Shown here: one piece after another, positions 47,700 to 59,800 of the stretch
How the letters are laid out: each line of letters starts with the position of its first letter
Numbering within the stretch: the first letter of the stretch is position 1
From: Fratercula arctica
Lineage: Eukaryota > Chordata > Aves > Charadriiformes > Alcidae
DNA: 64,000 bases
Direction: 5' to 3'
Assembly (NCBI GenBank): GCA_947846985.1
Contig: CANTUZ010000014.1
Span: forward strand, 9,965,837-10,029,836
Notes under the pieces: generated by a model
Seen by the model: the letters and a program-made list of their open reading frames with translations, nothing else
What the model was told of the DNA's origin: nothing
The model's database searches: none
Made by a program: the position numbers and the translations under genes

Positions 47700-49340
47700 C
47701 TAAGGATCTTTGCTAGTTGCTGGAAGGGATTTGGATACAGCAGGGATTGGAACTGTTATTTCTAAGCATCTTCAAGCTTGGGATCCATAACCCTTTGGCA
47801 AGTAAAGAAGCTCCTTTAATTTGGGGTACAGAGGGCAAGAAGGTCCAGCCAGGGCAGGGGTTGAACTGGCTGGAGGCAAGAATGCCCAGATGAGGTTTCC
47901 CTTGGTGGTGAGGGAAGGAGCAGCCTGGTCTTGCAGCCACCCTGGAGCACGAGCCAGCCCAGGGGCCACCTCTGGGCAGCAGCACTGGGCTGGGGATGGA
48001 CCCCTGGCCCCATGCTCACAGGGTGGGTGCTGGGCCCAGGGCCCACGAGGAATCGGCTCCTGCCCCCTCTCTGCAGACCCCTCGCAGAACTGCTCATGGC
48101 GGTAGGACTCTGACCCATGCGTTGCTCATTATTTTATTTTTTTATATATATCTATTTAAGCACAAATATGTTCAACTCACCCCAAGGGGTACATTAAAAA
48201 ATCCCCAACACTGCTAAGTATTTGGGGAGAAAGGGATATCTGCCAGATCCTGAACCGCTGGAACCTTGACTTCCCAAGTTGTTTAGTGAAGAAATGGCAC
48301 TAGAAGTTTCTGTTAGGCACATCTAGCGTTCGTAGCCTTTCTTACAGAAGAAGGAAACAACAGCCTCTCTCTTTCCTGTTTCTTTCTTGAACTCCTTTGT
48401 AATAACTCTAATATTCCTTATTACTCCTCCGTTTACTTTTACTGCAGCATAAAGGACAACCTCCGCAGTCCCGTGCATTGTTAGACTGAAATCCTCTTTT
48501 GTACCAACCACCAGGATACCTCACGCTTGTTGCTGAGATGTATAAATTAGCAAGAAAACGTAGTAAGAATATTACACCACAAAATATATTTCATTCCTTA
48601 AAGGTAGCAATTCTAATCTAGGCTGAAGTGTTATTTTTTTAGTAGTAGTTATAAATGATTTACAGTTTGTTTGGTGTTTTGGGCTTTTTTTTTAAATTAC
48701 TAGGAACAAACTGTATTCTGTCATTTGCTAATGAACAATTATTTTAGAAATGGAACGCAATTTGAATGTTATGCAGAGACTGATACAGTGCAATTTACTG
48801 AAGCTACTGCCATGAAAGAACATTTTAAAATATAATTAAAATATTTTCAGGTATATTTTTAGCTTGTTTGATTCCCGAGTATCACAAACATTACTTCATT
48901 TCAAATTGTCAGTCTTTTTTTTTTAATTACAAATGCGTTATCTTGTCGTAGCCTTGGAGGCTTTTAATTTGACTACTGCCTGTAAACACATGGAATATTT
49001 TTTTTAATGTCATAAGAAGGTATGGGGTTACATTTCTGTGACGATCTAACATGAACTATGAAGAAAAAGAAGGGTCGGATATACCGTTTGGTTGCATCTG
49101 GTAATAATGTTGGCTTGTTTGGCTTTGTGAAGACAAGGACGGTCAGAGCAAGGCTCAGAACAAAGCTTCTGCCTCGTCCCCTGGAGGAAAGGTCCTGACT
49201 TTTTCCAAAGTACGATGAAATTTGGTGTAGGGCTTTTCAGGACTAGCTGCGTTACGGAACAAGGACTTAGGAAACCGTCTAAGTTTGTATTTCACCTGCG
49301 TGAAATGTAGAGGAGTTAATCGTTAAAAGACATACAGTTT
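47700..49340. other. Intergenic, AT-rich; one short antisense frame of unknown origin
   Basis: No known gene was recognised. A 62-codon minus-strand frame at 48,323-48,511 contains VLYAAVKVNGGVIRNI. I do not recognise its family, and it has no splice or promoter support. Confidence 0.35.
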
Positions 49341-49344
49341 CAAA

Positions 49345-49602
49345 CTAGAGCAGGGCGGGTTTAGATTAGACATTGGAAGACGTTCTTTACCATGGGGGTG
49401 GTGAGACACTGGCCCAGGTTGCCCAGAGAGGGGGTGGAGGCCCCATCCCTGGAGATGTTCAAGGCCAGGCTGGATGAGGCTCTGAGCAACCTGATGTAGT
49501 TGAAGATGTCCCTGCTGACTGCAGGGGGGTTACACTAGATGGCCTTTAGAGGTCCCTTCCGACCCAACACATTCTGCGATTCTGTGATTCGATGTGCTGC
49601 AA
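49345..49602 (+). mobile_element. CR1 3' fragment
   Basis: CR1 3' end with GGCCCAGGTTGCCCAGAGAG, GATGTTCAAGGCCAGGCTGG, GGTCCCTTCCGACCCAACAC and the terminal ATTCTGCGATTCTGTGATTC. It is older and from a different subfamily than the copy at 47.2 kb. Confidence 0.92.
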
Positions 49603-49604
49603 GG

Positions 49605-50415
49605 ACCAAGTGCCAGCTGCTGGTGACACCCCTCTGTGTGTGAGTGGAATTTGGTGCCAGCTGCTGGTGTCAGACCAAGGGTGGAGTGTCCCTGGGCTGT
49701 GGTGTCAGCTGCAGGAGCCAGTGGGCTCCCAGCGCAGTTGCAGGGGCAAATGGGAGTCTTTAATCTCCAGCCACTGCAGCAGGACCGGTCTATGTCCCCA
49801 AAACCAGACACTGGTGGGGTGTGGAATGAGTGAGGGGCTCTGCGCTGGCGCCTGGAGCGGGACCGTGGGTCACAGCCCCTGTGCCTGGGGGGCGAGGGTC
49901 TGTGTCCCCCCAGCTGCGTGTACTGGGGGGGTGTACTCACCTGGAGCCCCTCTTTCCCATCCCGTGTCCCCACCACTGCCCCCCCCGGCCATCAGAGCCC
50001 TCACGCAAGGGAGGGCACTTGCCTGTCCCCTTCCCTGCTCCCGCTGCTGCTGTTGGGGACAGATGTGACACACACGGGGGTGGCAGAGGCGGTGCAGGAG
50101 GGATGTGCTCCTCTGCGTTGACCCCCCCGCAGTGGCAGAGACCCTGGAGGGGCCGCGCTCTGCGGTGCAGCCCTGTGCCAGGAGCAGTCCCCAGCTGAGA
50201 CACAGCCCCGTCTTCCCCCGTCCCAGCCTGCAGCCTCGCAGGAGCCGTCTAGTGCTGCTTTCCGAAGGGGCTGCCCCCAGCATGTGCTGGTGCAGGGGGT
50301 CACACCTCCCCGGGTGCTGGACTTTGCACTTTGGGACTTTGCAAACATAAGGAAATACTTTCTTTTACTGTGAGTTACTCTGGCTGCCCAGAGTTGTGGA
50401 TTCTCAAGCCTTGAG
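49605..50415. other. GC-rich stretch, no gene seen
   Basis: This moderately GC-rich DNA between a CR1 and the provirus has open frames on both strands but no recognised homology. A duplicated phrase (GTGCCAGCTGCTGGTG) occurs near 49,611 and 49,652. Confidence 0.35.
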
Positions 50416-50423
50416 TTACCAAA

Positions 50424-50480
50424 TGTGGTATATGAAGGCATGGACTCTGACTGTGATGAGCACGAAATCGTTTATTGCCC
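50424..50480 (-). repeat. 3' LTR remnant (R-U5 only)
   Basis: About 54 bases match the end of the 5' LTR, including the polyadenylation signal AATAAA on the minus strand and the TG/CA terminal bases. Beyond about 50,480 the match stops. The next ~300 bases resemble degraded internal retroviral sequence, possibly from the RT connection region, not a U3. Confidence 0.75.
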
Positions 50481-51199
50481 AATATAATCTACTAAGGCAA
50501 TTTGTAGCTTAAGATTTTGTGATAACCAAAGGTCAAGGTCGTCGTTTTTGATGGGGACGTGTATGTGGCTTGGATCCATTCCAGAAAGCTGCTGACAGCG
50601 CAAACGACCCTGTGAAATCAATTGTGCTCACATCTCAATCATCATAGTTACTGTTTTTGAAAAGGTATGTGGCAAAAATACCCACTTTAATGCAGTCAGG
50701 CTCTTCACGAGCGCATCATCCCACTGTCCTATCAGGACGTAAGGTTGAAATTCTTGATATATCACAAACAGTCTGACAGGAAGGTGTTCAATGCGTCGTG
50801 CAGCAGTAGTAGACTATACGTTATTTGCAACATGCTGTGATGCCTTCTGAGCTGTTGGGGTTAATGAACGTGGAACCTATGGAGGGGGGGGCAGACACAG
50901 CGCTTCAGGGTGTCCCCTGTATCTTCAAAGCACACTCATGTCTCTCCCCCTCTCTCCGGCCCGAGACAGCCCCCTTATATCCCGCACCGGGTTGAGTGGA
51001 AAAGTACAGGCCTGAGTCGCTGCACGCGTGGCCAGCACATGCCACGAGCCTCACCAGCCTCATGATGCAGCTTTGCGAACCGTGGCTGTCTGATACCTGA
51101 CTACATTGTTGTACTCCCTTCTGGTTATCTTCTTCTTCGAAGGTCAGGTTCTCATGGATACACACATAGTTTTTGCAGCAATAGCACTGAGTCCCTTCT

Positions 51200-51870
51200 T
51201 CCCAACCTGTATACTGCGTTTGGTTCAACTAGTAATTCTCCGTCGTGTCTCACTCGAACCATCCTCTATTATCCCTTACACATGCCACCCCGTGGCCCAT
51301 AGTTGGGACACAACGATATTCTACAACTCGTACAAGGGTATGATGCAAAGCGGCATCTACAACTGATCGTATAATGCTTATTAAACACGGCAAACAGCAT
51401 CCTAAACATAACAGACAGATTCCTTCCACACAGGCAATGAGGATAACTTCCTTCAACCAACCCCACCCCCGAGTCCATCCAGCAAAGAGATTTCACCCAG
51501 TGGTCTCCGCAAGTTGCTGGCTCGGTCGATGCAGTTCTTGCAACTGGGCATGGATGGATTTGGAGTGGTCACTTGGATTCATACAACACAGTCCTGTGAA
51601 ATCTTGACAACTGTGTCCGTGAGCTAAAAGCAAAAAATCAATAGCAGCTCTGTTTTGCAGCATTGCATGTCGAATACTATCTACATCTAGCAATAACTCA
51701 GAAACAGCTGTACTAGTAGCATTACTAAACTTATCCCTGGCAGCGAGAGAGTCCTTGTTATCAAGAATCCTTGGCAGCGAGAGAGTCCTTGTTAGCAAGA
51801 GCGCGTGCGGACTCCCTGTTCTTGCAGTGCTGTGCTTTGATCTTCTTCCACAACAGGCCAGGATTCTCAA
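51200..51870 (-). pseudogene. ERV env transmembrane-subunit remnant
   Basis: A minus-strand frame near 51,493-51,870 carries the CX6CC motif typical of the transmembrane subunit of gamma/alpha-type retroviral Env. Before it is a leucine-rich segment, in the place where the immunosuppressive-like region usually lies. A hydrophobic, cysteine-rich segment near 51,250-51,456, in another frame, could be the membrane anchor. The surface subunit is not recognisable. Frameshifts separate the parts, so no envelope protein is encoded. Confidence 0.75.
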
Positions 51871-52289
51871 GCGGCTGGATAAGGTGCCCCTGAGTCCATC
51901 ACAGACTTATGTCATCTAAGTGTTTTTCTTGCAAGCCCCCAAGACTGAGTAACAATTAGTGTGATAGATGTGTTTTCCAGCACCCAGGTGCGAGTCCCTT
52001 GAGCGCATTTACAATCCTCCTCACCGATCTTCCGCTGCTTTCCCATATTCCACCCCCCCGCTCAGGAGACCGCTTCTGCTGGGGTTTATTCAGTCTCGCA
52101 GAGTATAACACAGAGTAATTTACAAAGGCGTGCAATAACACATATACATATAGAAAAAAAGCCCCAAACCATATCTCTATAGTACTGCTTTGAATCCGGT
52201 GTCCTATTTCTCTTTTTCTGCCGCTTTCTCGTAGTGCATATGGCATACTTTTGTGCTAACGTGGCACATTTCCCTTCTAATTGTTCCTG

Positions 52290-52380
52290 TTTGGGTTTTG
52301 TTGTGGGGTTTATTTATTTATTTATTTATTTATTTTGGTTTTTTTTCTTTTTTCTTCTTTTTTTTCCCCATCACTTATGA
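52290..52380. repeat. TTTA microsatellite and T-rich run
   Basis: A perfect stretch of (TTTA) repeats at about 52,310-52,335 is followed by a T/C-rich run, inside the deleted provirus. It may mark the site where internal viral sequence was lost. Confidence 0.7.
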
Positions 52381-52899
52381 CTGACATAAAAGTCTGCCTT
52401 TGCAACAAGAGCTCACCCTTAAGTTTCTCATTTTCCTACAGAGCATCCTATAGATTTTGGCTCAACTCCTTTTCCCAATCAACCATGATCTTACAGGCAA
52501 ACAACAACCAACCAGCCATACGCCCTGCATGGGCGAGCCGTTCCCGAGAGCGTAAGCGTGTCGGCTGGCGAAAACTCCCCCAGTATTTCAGGATTTCCAT
52601 CGGTTCTACGGCCCATCATGGTCTCTCTACCTGGGGCGCGCTCGCCTTACGTCTAAACATTGTGTATATACAAACTTCTTCGCTTGACAGAGTGTCAGCC
52701 CTAGTCACGTACGAGAACAGGACCACACCGGGCAGAACACCTGCTCAAGCGGAGTCACCAAACGACACTGCACACAGCAACAAACAAACAGTAGCGCAGA
52801 TGCTGATCAGCAGGTGTAAGCTGGCGCCCACACACACTTACACAGCAGACACACAAAACCACCACTTCTATCGCAGGGAGACGGCTGGGGGGGGCGGGG

Positions 52900-53663
52900 G
52901 GGTGAGGCGGGCAGCGGCGGGAGCGAAGCGTCTCCGGCTCCATCCTTCTCCCACGACATTCCGACAATACACTGCAATACCCCGATTCCGGCTGCGCACG
53001 CATAAGCGGTTGAGCAGGAGGAACAGACGCGGTACCTGGCGCAAATGGAGGAGGGTTAAGAATGGAGGAACGCGATAACGACTTTCGTCTCTGCTGCTGT
53101 AAAATCTCCTCCACAGTTGGAGTAGATGCAGCCATAGCTTTCATCGGGGTTAAAGGTGGGTATAAATCAGGTTCAGTCTCTGGAGTTATTGGATCGGGAT
53201 CAAAGGGATCTTCTGGCTCTTCACCTCCTGAATTCTGCTTTTGGCAACGTTCTTCAGGATTGGGAATTTCAGCAGATTCAGGCTCAGGGTCCGCAACTGG
53301 GGGTGTCATTTCAAAGGACTGGGGTTCGTCTGGGGGAGCGCGTAGTGCCCCTCCAGCAGCCCCTTGCAGGGCTTGCTCTGCGGGATGCAGTGTTTGTGGG
53401 GCAGTGTATACAGGTCGCCAAGTGAGTAGGATTCCTTCTGGCAAGGAGAACTGCAGCGTCTCCCGCGTTTGCAATTCCTCGCCCACTTGTTGCCAGTGAG
53501 CTGAATGACAGGACCCCCCTTCAGGGAACCATGAGCAAGAATCGCGTATCCATACAGGCAAAGTCACTAGTTTGACAGGGGCCACTTTAAAGCCCCGTTC
53601 TGTGAAAGTGCGCTGCAGAAGCTCAAGTTGCAATTTCTGTTCTCGAGTAGCTGTTTGTCCCAT
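52900..53663 (-). pseudogene. ERV gag N-terminal part
   Basis: The frame starts with ATG at 53,663 and an N-terminal MGQT, a myristoylation signal usual for retroviral matrix proteins. A matrix-like domain of about 110 residues follows, then an acidic, proline-rich segment. Homology fades around 52,950 and the frame then runs into unrelated sequence. Capsid and nucleocapsid parts are missing. It looks like a truncated, non-functional gag. Confidence 0.75.
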
Positions 53664-53844
53664 TTTTAATATCTCCCATGGCTGCTCACCTTTTTCATCC
53701 AGCGAACGGCAATGAAAGTAATTGTTTAGAGAGCTCTCAGTATGAATTCCTCCGTCCAGCCACGGGTTACACCACCGGATAATTAGTACTTCATATCTCT
53801 GTTCCTTTTAATCCTTGTTCTTTTAACCCGATTTGGGCTCCGTC

Positions 53845-54163
53845 TGTGCTGTATGAAGGCACGGACTCCGGCTGTGATGAGCACGAAATCGTTTATTGCT
53901 TCTCAAGCCTCGGCTTTTATACCCGAGCTCTAAACCTTTCCATGCACCTGCGAGGCAAGTAAACGCATATTTCAGATCACTGACCCAGTCGCCTTATTCA
54001 GTTCCCACCCACACAAGCACGCGAAGCTGTTTTCTTGTTCCATGTTTATATTGAACCAGTTCCTCTTCGTTCCATCCGTATCGACATCTGCGTTCCTGTT
54101 TCTGTGTGCTCTGCTCACTGTGTCCTCGGCCGTACGCAGGGCTCTGCTCGTAGATCTGCCACA
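53845..54163 (-). repeat. 5' LTR of the provirus
   Basis: The 319-bp LTR begins TGTGGCAGATCTACGAGC on the minus strand. It contains GGGTATAAAAG and, further on, GCAATAAACG, and ends TTCATACAGCACA. It could still drive minus-strand transcription toward ACADM, which lies about 8 kb downstream on the same strand. Confidence 0.85.
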
Positions 54164-54290
54164 ACCAAAGACAGGCCTCTGCTTTGCTTCTAAAATGATT
54201 GTTTCTTACTAACCTTCTTATTGTGTGAGAAAATAGCGAATTACTGACTTTCTTACTGTATACAAAAAAAAAGTTAAGTCACTGAGCTCA

Positions 54291-54823
54291 TGTTACAGAC
54301 ACCAACAATGAGGAGACAGCCAGAAGTAGCTCATCACCAAGGATGGGATAACAAGAAATAGTTAATCACCTCGAGGTTCTTCTAAACATCAAGTACGTAC
54401 TCCTGTACCAATCAGGATAGTTATGGCTGCTTCAAAGAACATCCTTATTATCTTCAAGAAGTTGGCAAACTTACAGTAAACTTTTACTGTCCTGAGATGA
54501 CTTAATACCTCAAAAGGATAACGTGAGGAAGGGTCTCCTCACCCAAACGACCACCGAGGAGCCCACGCCTCGCAGAAGTGTTTTGCCGACGCAGCAAAAT
54601 TTGATACGCGTGTGCAAAAAGACTATATGGTCACCCTAATGAATCTGTAGGCCTGGGTGGAGTTACGGATTAGGCAGGTGGAATTATGAGAATCCTTTGT
54701 GTATAAATAATGGGTGAATATCCCCGGTAAGGGGTGCTGTGTTTGTGGGTTTTCCCCCTAGCACCTGACATGGAATAAAGCAGTATCTCCTCTCTGAACT
54801 ACTTTTGGTTTCGAGGGCTTTCA
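54291..54823 (+). mobile_element. Solo LTR-like segment 1
   Basis: It runs from TGTTACAGACACC to GAGGGCTTTCA. A TATA box (GTGTATAAATAATG) lies at 54,701, and a polyadenylation signal GGAATAAAGC follows about 70 bases downstream, the classic LTR spacing. No internal viral sequence is attached. The exact ends are uncertain because no target duplication was found. Confidence 0.65.
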
Positions 54824-55274
54824 TTGATGGGGTGGGGGAGGGGTTTGGGGGGTTGGAAGGGGGCGGGGGATGGGTATGGGCAGGGCAGGGTGGGTGCGTG
54901 AGGGGGGCTCACACAAGCCCTGCCCTGCAGCTGGGTGTCAGTCCTGCTCCCACCCCATGAGACCTGCCACCCCGGGTGCCCCGACGCGGAGGGCCGCTGC
55001 TGCTCTCAGCGCTGTCAATGGCTGCCCGTAGCTGGACAGGATTCACACAAGTGTCTGTAGGGGCCAGGGGGGTGCCGAGGGGCTGCCAAGGAGGAGACGC
55101 TCTCAGCAAACCAGAGGGCAACAGAGGTGCCGTTTCCCTGATGTGAAAAATAGTGAAGGTATTGTTGGCTTTCGCAATAACAACAAGGCTATAAATACTT
55201 GAATGATAAGGATAATTAACCTTTAGTAAATTAGGAAACATGAGAAACCTTAAAGATAACAACTAACAGCAGCT

Positions 55275-55643
55275 ATGAAGAAGAACATCTGAGAGAAACA
55301 AAAGAGAACTTCTCCAAGAGACCCCACAAATGATTAACAGGAGACAGACGCACAGGAGAAGGGAGCTGATCTGCATGGAAAAAGGGAACTGAAGATTATT
55401 GATCCTCAGAAACAATTGCCAGAAGGAAAACACACAAATAGAAGAAAAAGGGATTAATGATAATCAATCATCATAAATCATTACTCTGATGCAATGTTGG
55501 ATGTATATAAGACATGGGTGAAGTAGTAGCTGGGGTGCCTCTGACTTGAGTCATGCACCCAGCGCTGTGCTTTCGCTTTATCGACTTTGTCCCTATAATA
55601 AAATAAGTGCCATTTCTGTTTAAGGAATCTGGCTGTTTATTAC
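55275..55643 (+). mobile_element. Solo LTR-like segment 2
   Basis: A second LTR-like stretch with TATA (GATGTATATAAGAC) near 55,500, AATAAA at 55,597-55,602 and a terminal TTATTACA. The left boundary is a guess. It abuts the CpG island of the CCDC81-like gene on the same strand and could supply an alternative promoter. Confidence 0.55.
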
Positions 55644-55649
55644 AGGGAC

Positions 55650-56160
55650 CTTGGGGGGGGGCCGTGGGGGGGGAGGGGACGCTGGGGGACCCGGGGACGG
55701 ACCCGCCTGAGCACGTGGAGCCGCCGCCGCGCGCCGCTCCCGCCCAAACGCCGCCGCGCGCTCCCCGCCGTGGCCGCGCCCCCGCCCCTCGGCCCCGCCC
55801 CCGCTTTGCGCTTTCCGGCCGCGCTTTCCGGCCTTGTCGCGACAGCGCCCGGCGGGGCCGGGGGGGACCCGGGCGTGCGGGGAGTGAGTCCCCCGCACAC
55901 GCTCAGGGGAAACTGAGGCCCACGCGAGCCTTGAGGGCGGTGGGGGGGGGTGTCCGGGAGGGCCCCAGGCATCCGGGCCACCCCCACCCCCCCTCAGTCC
56001 AGCCCCGCTCCCGGGGCGGGGGCACCCGGACGCCTGGGTCCCCTGGGGCGGAGCAGAGCAGCAGAGCGAGCACGGCAAGGGGGGGCGGGTCCCCAGATTT
56101 TGAGGGGGGCACAGATGGGGGGCGGGGGCCTATTGGGGGGGTTGCCATAGACTTGGGGTT
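55650..56160 (+). promoter_or_regulatory. CpG island upstream of the CCDC81-like gene
   Basis: The block is GC and CpG dense (GCGCGCCGCTCCCGCCC, GGCCCCGCCCCCGC near 55,790) with Sp1-type boxes. It ends about 0.7 kb before the first coding exon. A 5' non-coding exon may lie here, which I cannot delimit. Confidence 0.6.
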
Positions 56161-56867
56161 GCTATGGGGGGGGTGAGGGGCAAATTAGCGGGTCCCGAAA
56201 TTTGGGGTGGAGGGCAAATTTGGAGGGACCCATAGGTTGGAGGGGGTGTCCTATAGATTGGGAGGGGGTCACCAGCTGGGGACCAAACACCCCCCGCCCC
56301 CAAACTGGTCCCCAGCCAGCGCTGGGAACAAGCCCCCCGGCCTTGTGGCATCCCACAGGCCTTGGATCCCATCTCTCGTAACTGCCCAGCCGCAGCCAAG
56401 CCCCAAAAGCCACCTGCCCGGAGGGGCTCCTGGTCGCAGAGACATGTTGGTGCAGGGGGCAGAGGGGATTTTTGGAAAGGCGCTGGGGAGAATTCCCAGG
56501 AGAAGAGGGGAAGCCTGTCTCCTCTTTGCCCGGCTGTGCCGCCTCCCTGCCGGTGTCATAAGGCACCTTCAGGTGACGTGGGCCGATGTCACAGAGGGAC
56601 GCCCCACGTCACAGGGAGGTCTCCCCAGCGCCGTGTCGGTGCCGGCACTTCCCGGCGAGGCCTGGGCACTGCTGGGCACTGCCCGGGGGCTCCCCACTGC
56701 TGCCCTTCGGAGCTGCTCCACAGCCAGGAGCGGGGTCGGGAGGCAGCGGGGCTGCGCTGGGGGACCCTCGCTGAGAGGCAGAGCAGGGGCACGTCGGAGA
56801 GGAGTTTTGGGCGAGGAGCTGCAAAGAGCATCCCTTTTTCCTGAGCTGAGGGCAAGCGGCAAGCGCC

Positions 56868-59800
56868 ATGGAGGGCTGCTGCACCGTGGCCGTCAGCTTG
56901 GAGCTGAGCAGCTTGTTCCCCTCGCTCCTGTATCTCTCCACCAAGGGTAGGAGGTTTGGGAGCTGCTTCCCGAGGGGTGGCACCGGGGCTGTCGGTGGCA
57001 AAAGCTGGAGCTGCTGGGCTGGGGGGGTGGCTGGACAGGGCTGGGGGCTGCAGCGAGAGCCCCTCCTGAAGGCTCGAGGCACAATGTGGCATCCCGGACT
57101 CCCGGGTCGTGATGCTGGGGCTGCCCTGAGCCCCGAGGCTTCCGTGGGAATGTCTCGGTGCCCTCGCGAGGGAGGCCATTCAGGGCCAGCTTTCCCTGGG
57201 AGCTGGTACCTCTTGGGCTTCTGGCCCTGGCATGAAAAATCAGCCCTTCACCTTGATCTGGTCTCCTTTGGGAGAACCTCTGTTCCTCTCTACGGGATCC
57301 TCTTGTGCCACCAGGCTGGCAGATCACGTTCTGGGCTCTGGGGTGCCATCCTTTTCTGGGGGTTAGGTGGCCATAGCCCTGGTCCTGAGTCCTTCCCACG
57401 TCCCCATTTCTGCTCCAGCCCTGCCCCGGCAGCAGAGTAAGGCCGGCAGTCTGAAACTGGGGCACAGCCCAGCCCCGCAGCCGTGATGGCGGTGTCTGTC
57501 TGGGCTGGTTGTGGAGGCCTGCACCTGTCAGCCCCTGGGCGAGGAGCTTGCCGAGAGGCTGGGAGCTGGCTGGCCCCGAGCCTGACACCTCTTTCCCTCG
57601 CTTTACAGAGGTGGTGACTATCTGGGATGCTGTGTCTGCGTACATCCTGGGACAGCTGAGGCTGGACAAGGTGGGCTGGCGTCTTGGTCCCCCTTCGCCC
57701 TGGAGAGCCCGGGCCCCGGGGAGCAATCCCTCCCTGAGCATCGTGGCAGCACACCAAGAAGACCCCATCTGCCGAGAGCTGCTCCTTGGTCAACCAGGGG
57801 AGAAACCAAGCCCAGATCCAGCCCGAGCAAGCATTTGGCAGACGATAGGGCTTTGCCCTTTGCTGTGGTCAGAGTGAAGAGACCAGGCAGAGACACAGGG
57901 CGTTACGCGGGGCCAATAATGCCAAGGATAATCCATAGGAATCAGTCCCCTGTGCTGGAAGTGCCTGGGATCTTCTCTAGCCAAGGGATGTTGGCAAGTG
58001 TTTGAGGAGGGGAAGAAAATGAATGGAGAACACGGGCCTTTTCCAAAGCTTTCCCTTTGCCCCTCTCTGAAGTCCTCACTCATCAGCCTTTGGTCTTTTT
58101 CCCGGGCAGGGCGTCCTGCTCCCAGGACTCGGGACCTTCGCTATGGTCCAAGAGCGAATCCAGGGTGAAGAAGAGGTGTTCACGGCTCGAAGACCAGTCT
58201 TCCAGCTGAACATGGATGTGGCGTGTCTGCAGGAGCTCGCGTTCCCCACAGTGGTTATCCCCGGTGAGAAGGCAGCGGCCACCCGCCACTTCCCCGCTCC
58301 GTGTCTAGGGGCAGCTCTGTGCTCTCTGCTCTTTGGAAAGGGCCGGGAGAAGCAGAGAGTTGCCTCCAAAGGTCGGGGGACGGCTTGAGCGCCCCCAAAA
58401 CAAACCACTCCCCAAGAGCTGTGTTTATAAATGACCTTTTCTGGGGCATTTTGTTACGAATCTGCCGTGGAAATTTAGCCTGCTGTGGCAGTGACGATGT
58501 TCCTCCTCCTTGCAGAGGATGTGGAGATCAAGCCGCTGAACTACAGCTGGCTGTCGCGAGCCACCTCCTTCCCGCAGCACATGGTGGAGGACTGCGTGCG
58601 AGACACCATACTCCTGTACTCTTTCCAACTGAGGGATGGGCAGCACCTCTCCTTCGCCTTCAAGGACATCGGCGTTCTCTCCTGCCAAGACGGTGTCCTG
58701 TGCATGCGGTTTTATTACGACTGCGTCACAGGGCTGGAGAGCAAGGCCAGCCGCATGGCACTGCTTCACACCGTAAGTTGCTCCGCTTTTGAGGCTGCCT
58801 CAGTGTCTTTGGGAAGCCTATGGAAGGGTGAGCAACCCAATCGCCGTTGGCCGGCCTGGCTGTGGCAGGGCAGTGACACGCCTTTCCCCGTGCTCACCCC
58901 CACTGACTTCTGCCTCGGCAAAGAAAGTTTCTTCTGAGGTTCTGGGTCCTTGCCCTACGAAAAGCCTGGCAGTGTTATATTGCCCAGTCTCGGGGTTTGC
59001 TCTGCAGCTTCTCCGGAGCAGAGCAAGGGCTAATGTTGATGGAGGAGGGTGTGGGAGGGGGCTGTTGAGAAGTGGCTTTCTTTTGGAGCAGGACACAGTG
59101 CCCGCTTCCTTTGGGAGCCAAGAGAAAACTGCCTTGGGAAGCTTCTAACGGCTCTGTGGCACTTTGCAGAGGCTGTGGGTGCCATGTGCAGCGGTCTCCG
59201 GTGCAGCGACCACTGCTCGGGGGACGCAGGCTGCTCCCGACCGCGCGTTCCCGAGGTGAGTGTGGTTCCTCTGCCGCCCTCGACCGACTGAGTGGGCGGC
59301 TTCCCAGCTCCTGCTCAGGAGCGCGCGGTGTTGGGGCTCGACACTCGGCATGGAGTCAGGGATCAGTCCTGAAGTGACTGGTTTCTGGGGAACTAATGCT
59401 GAGTTCGGGCTACGCGTGTATTCTCCCGGGGTGGCCAGGCATTGTGATGGTGTTTCTCACGCCCAGCCTGCCGTCATTGCCATCAGAGAGAAGCAGCTGC
59501 ACACGGAGAGGGCTTTAAGCTACGTTTTCTGGTGTTGGGGGGAGGTTGCAAATAAAACCTCTGCATGGCCACAAAGGGAAAGGGGTGCCATGCCTCGCAC
59601 GACAGCCAGGAGGATTGGTGCTGGGGAGCTGCAGAGGGTAGGGGTCACCCTTCTTCAAACCTGTGTCATCACTTGCTTTCCAGTTTTCGGTTTGTTGTGA
59701 TCAGCGCCGCGGTGGTCGAGGCTCTCACCGACCGGCACAAGAAGGCTGCAGAACAGCGCAGGATCAGAAGAGGTATGGAACGGGTCCCAGCTCTCCAGGT

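Larger units (their letters stand above)
50424..54163 (-). mobile_element. Endogenous retrovirus, internally deleted, antisense
   Basis: The element is bounded by the direct repeat ACCAAA at 50,418-50,423 and 54,164-54,169, a 6-bp target duplication. Reading the minus strand, a 5' LTR (54,163-53,845) has TG...CA ends, a TATA box (GGGTATAAAAG) and AATAAA. A primer-site-like stretch with TGG changed to CGG follows. Then come a gag-like frame, a pol-deleted middle, env transmembrane remnants, and a short R-U5-like end that matches the 5' LTR (GATTTCGTGCTCATCACAG shared). The far LTR lacks a matching U3. The element is dead: gag is partial, most of pol is missing and env is broken into frames. 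The 6-bp duplication and gag style suggest an alpha/beta-type avian ERV, but the class is my inference. Confidence 0.85.

Noticed and set aside
48323..48511. 62-codon minus-strand frame
   Set aside because: No family is recognised, and there is no promoter, splice or codon evidence. It is mentioned only as content of an empty stretch.
52281..53078. 265-codon plus-strand frame across the provirus
   Set aside because: It is antisense to the gag-like frame and starts in a T-rich repeat. It has no homology.
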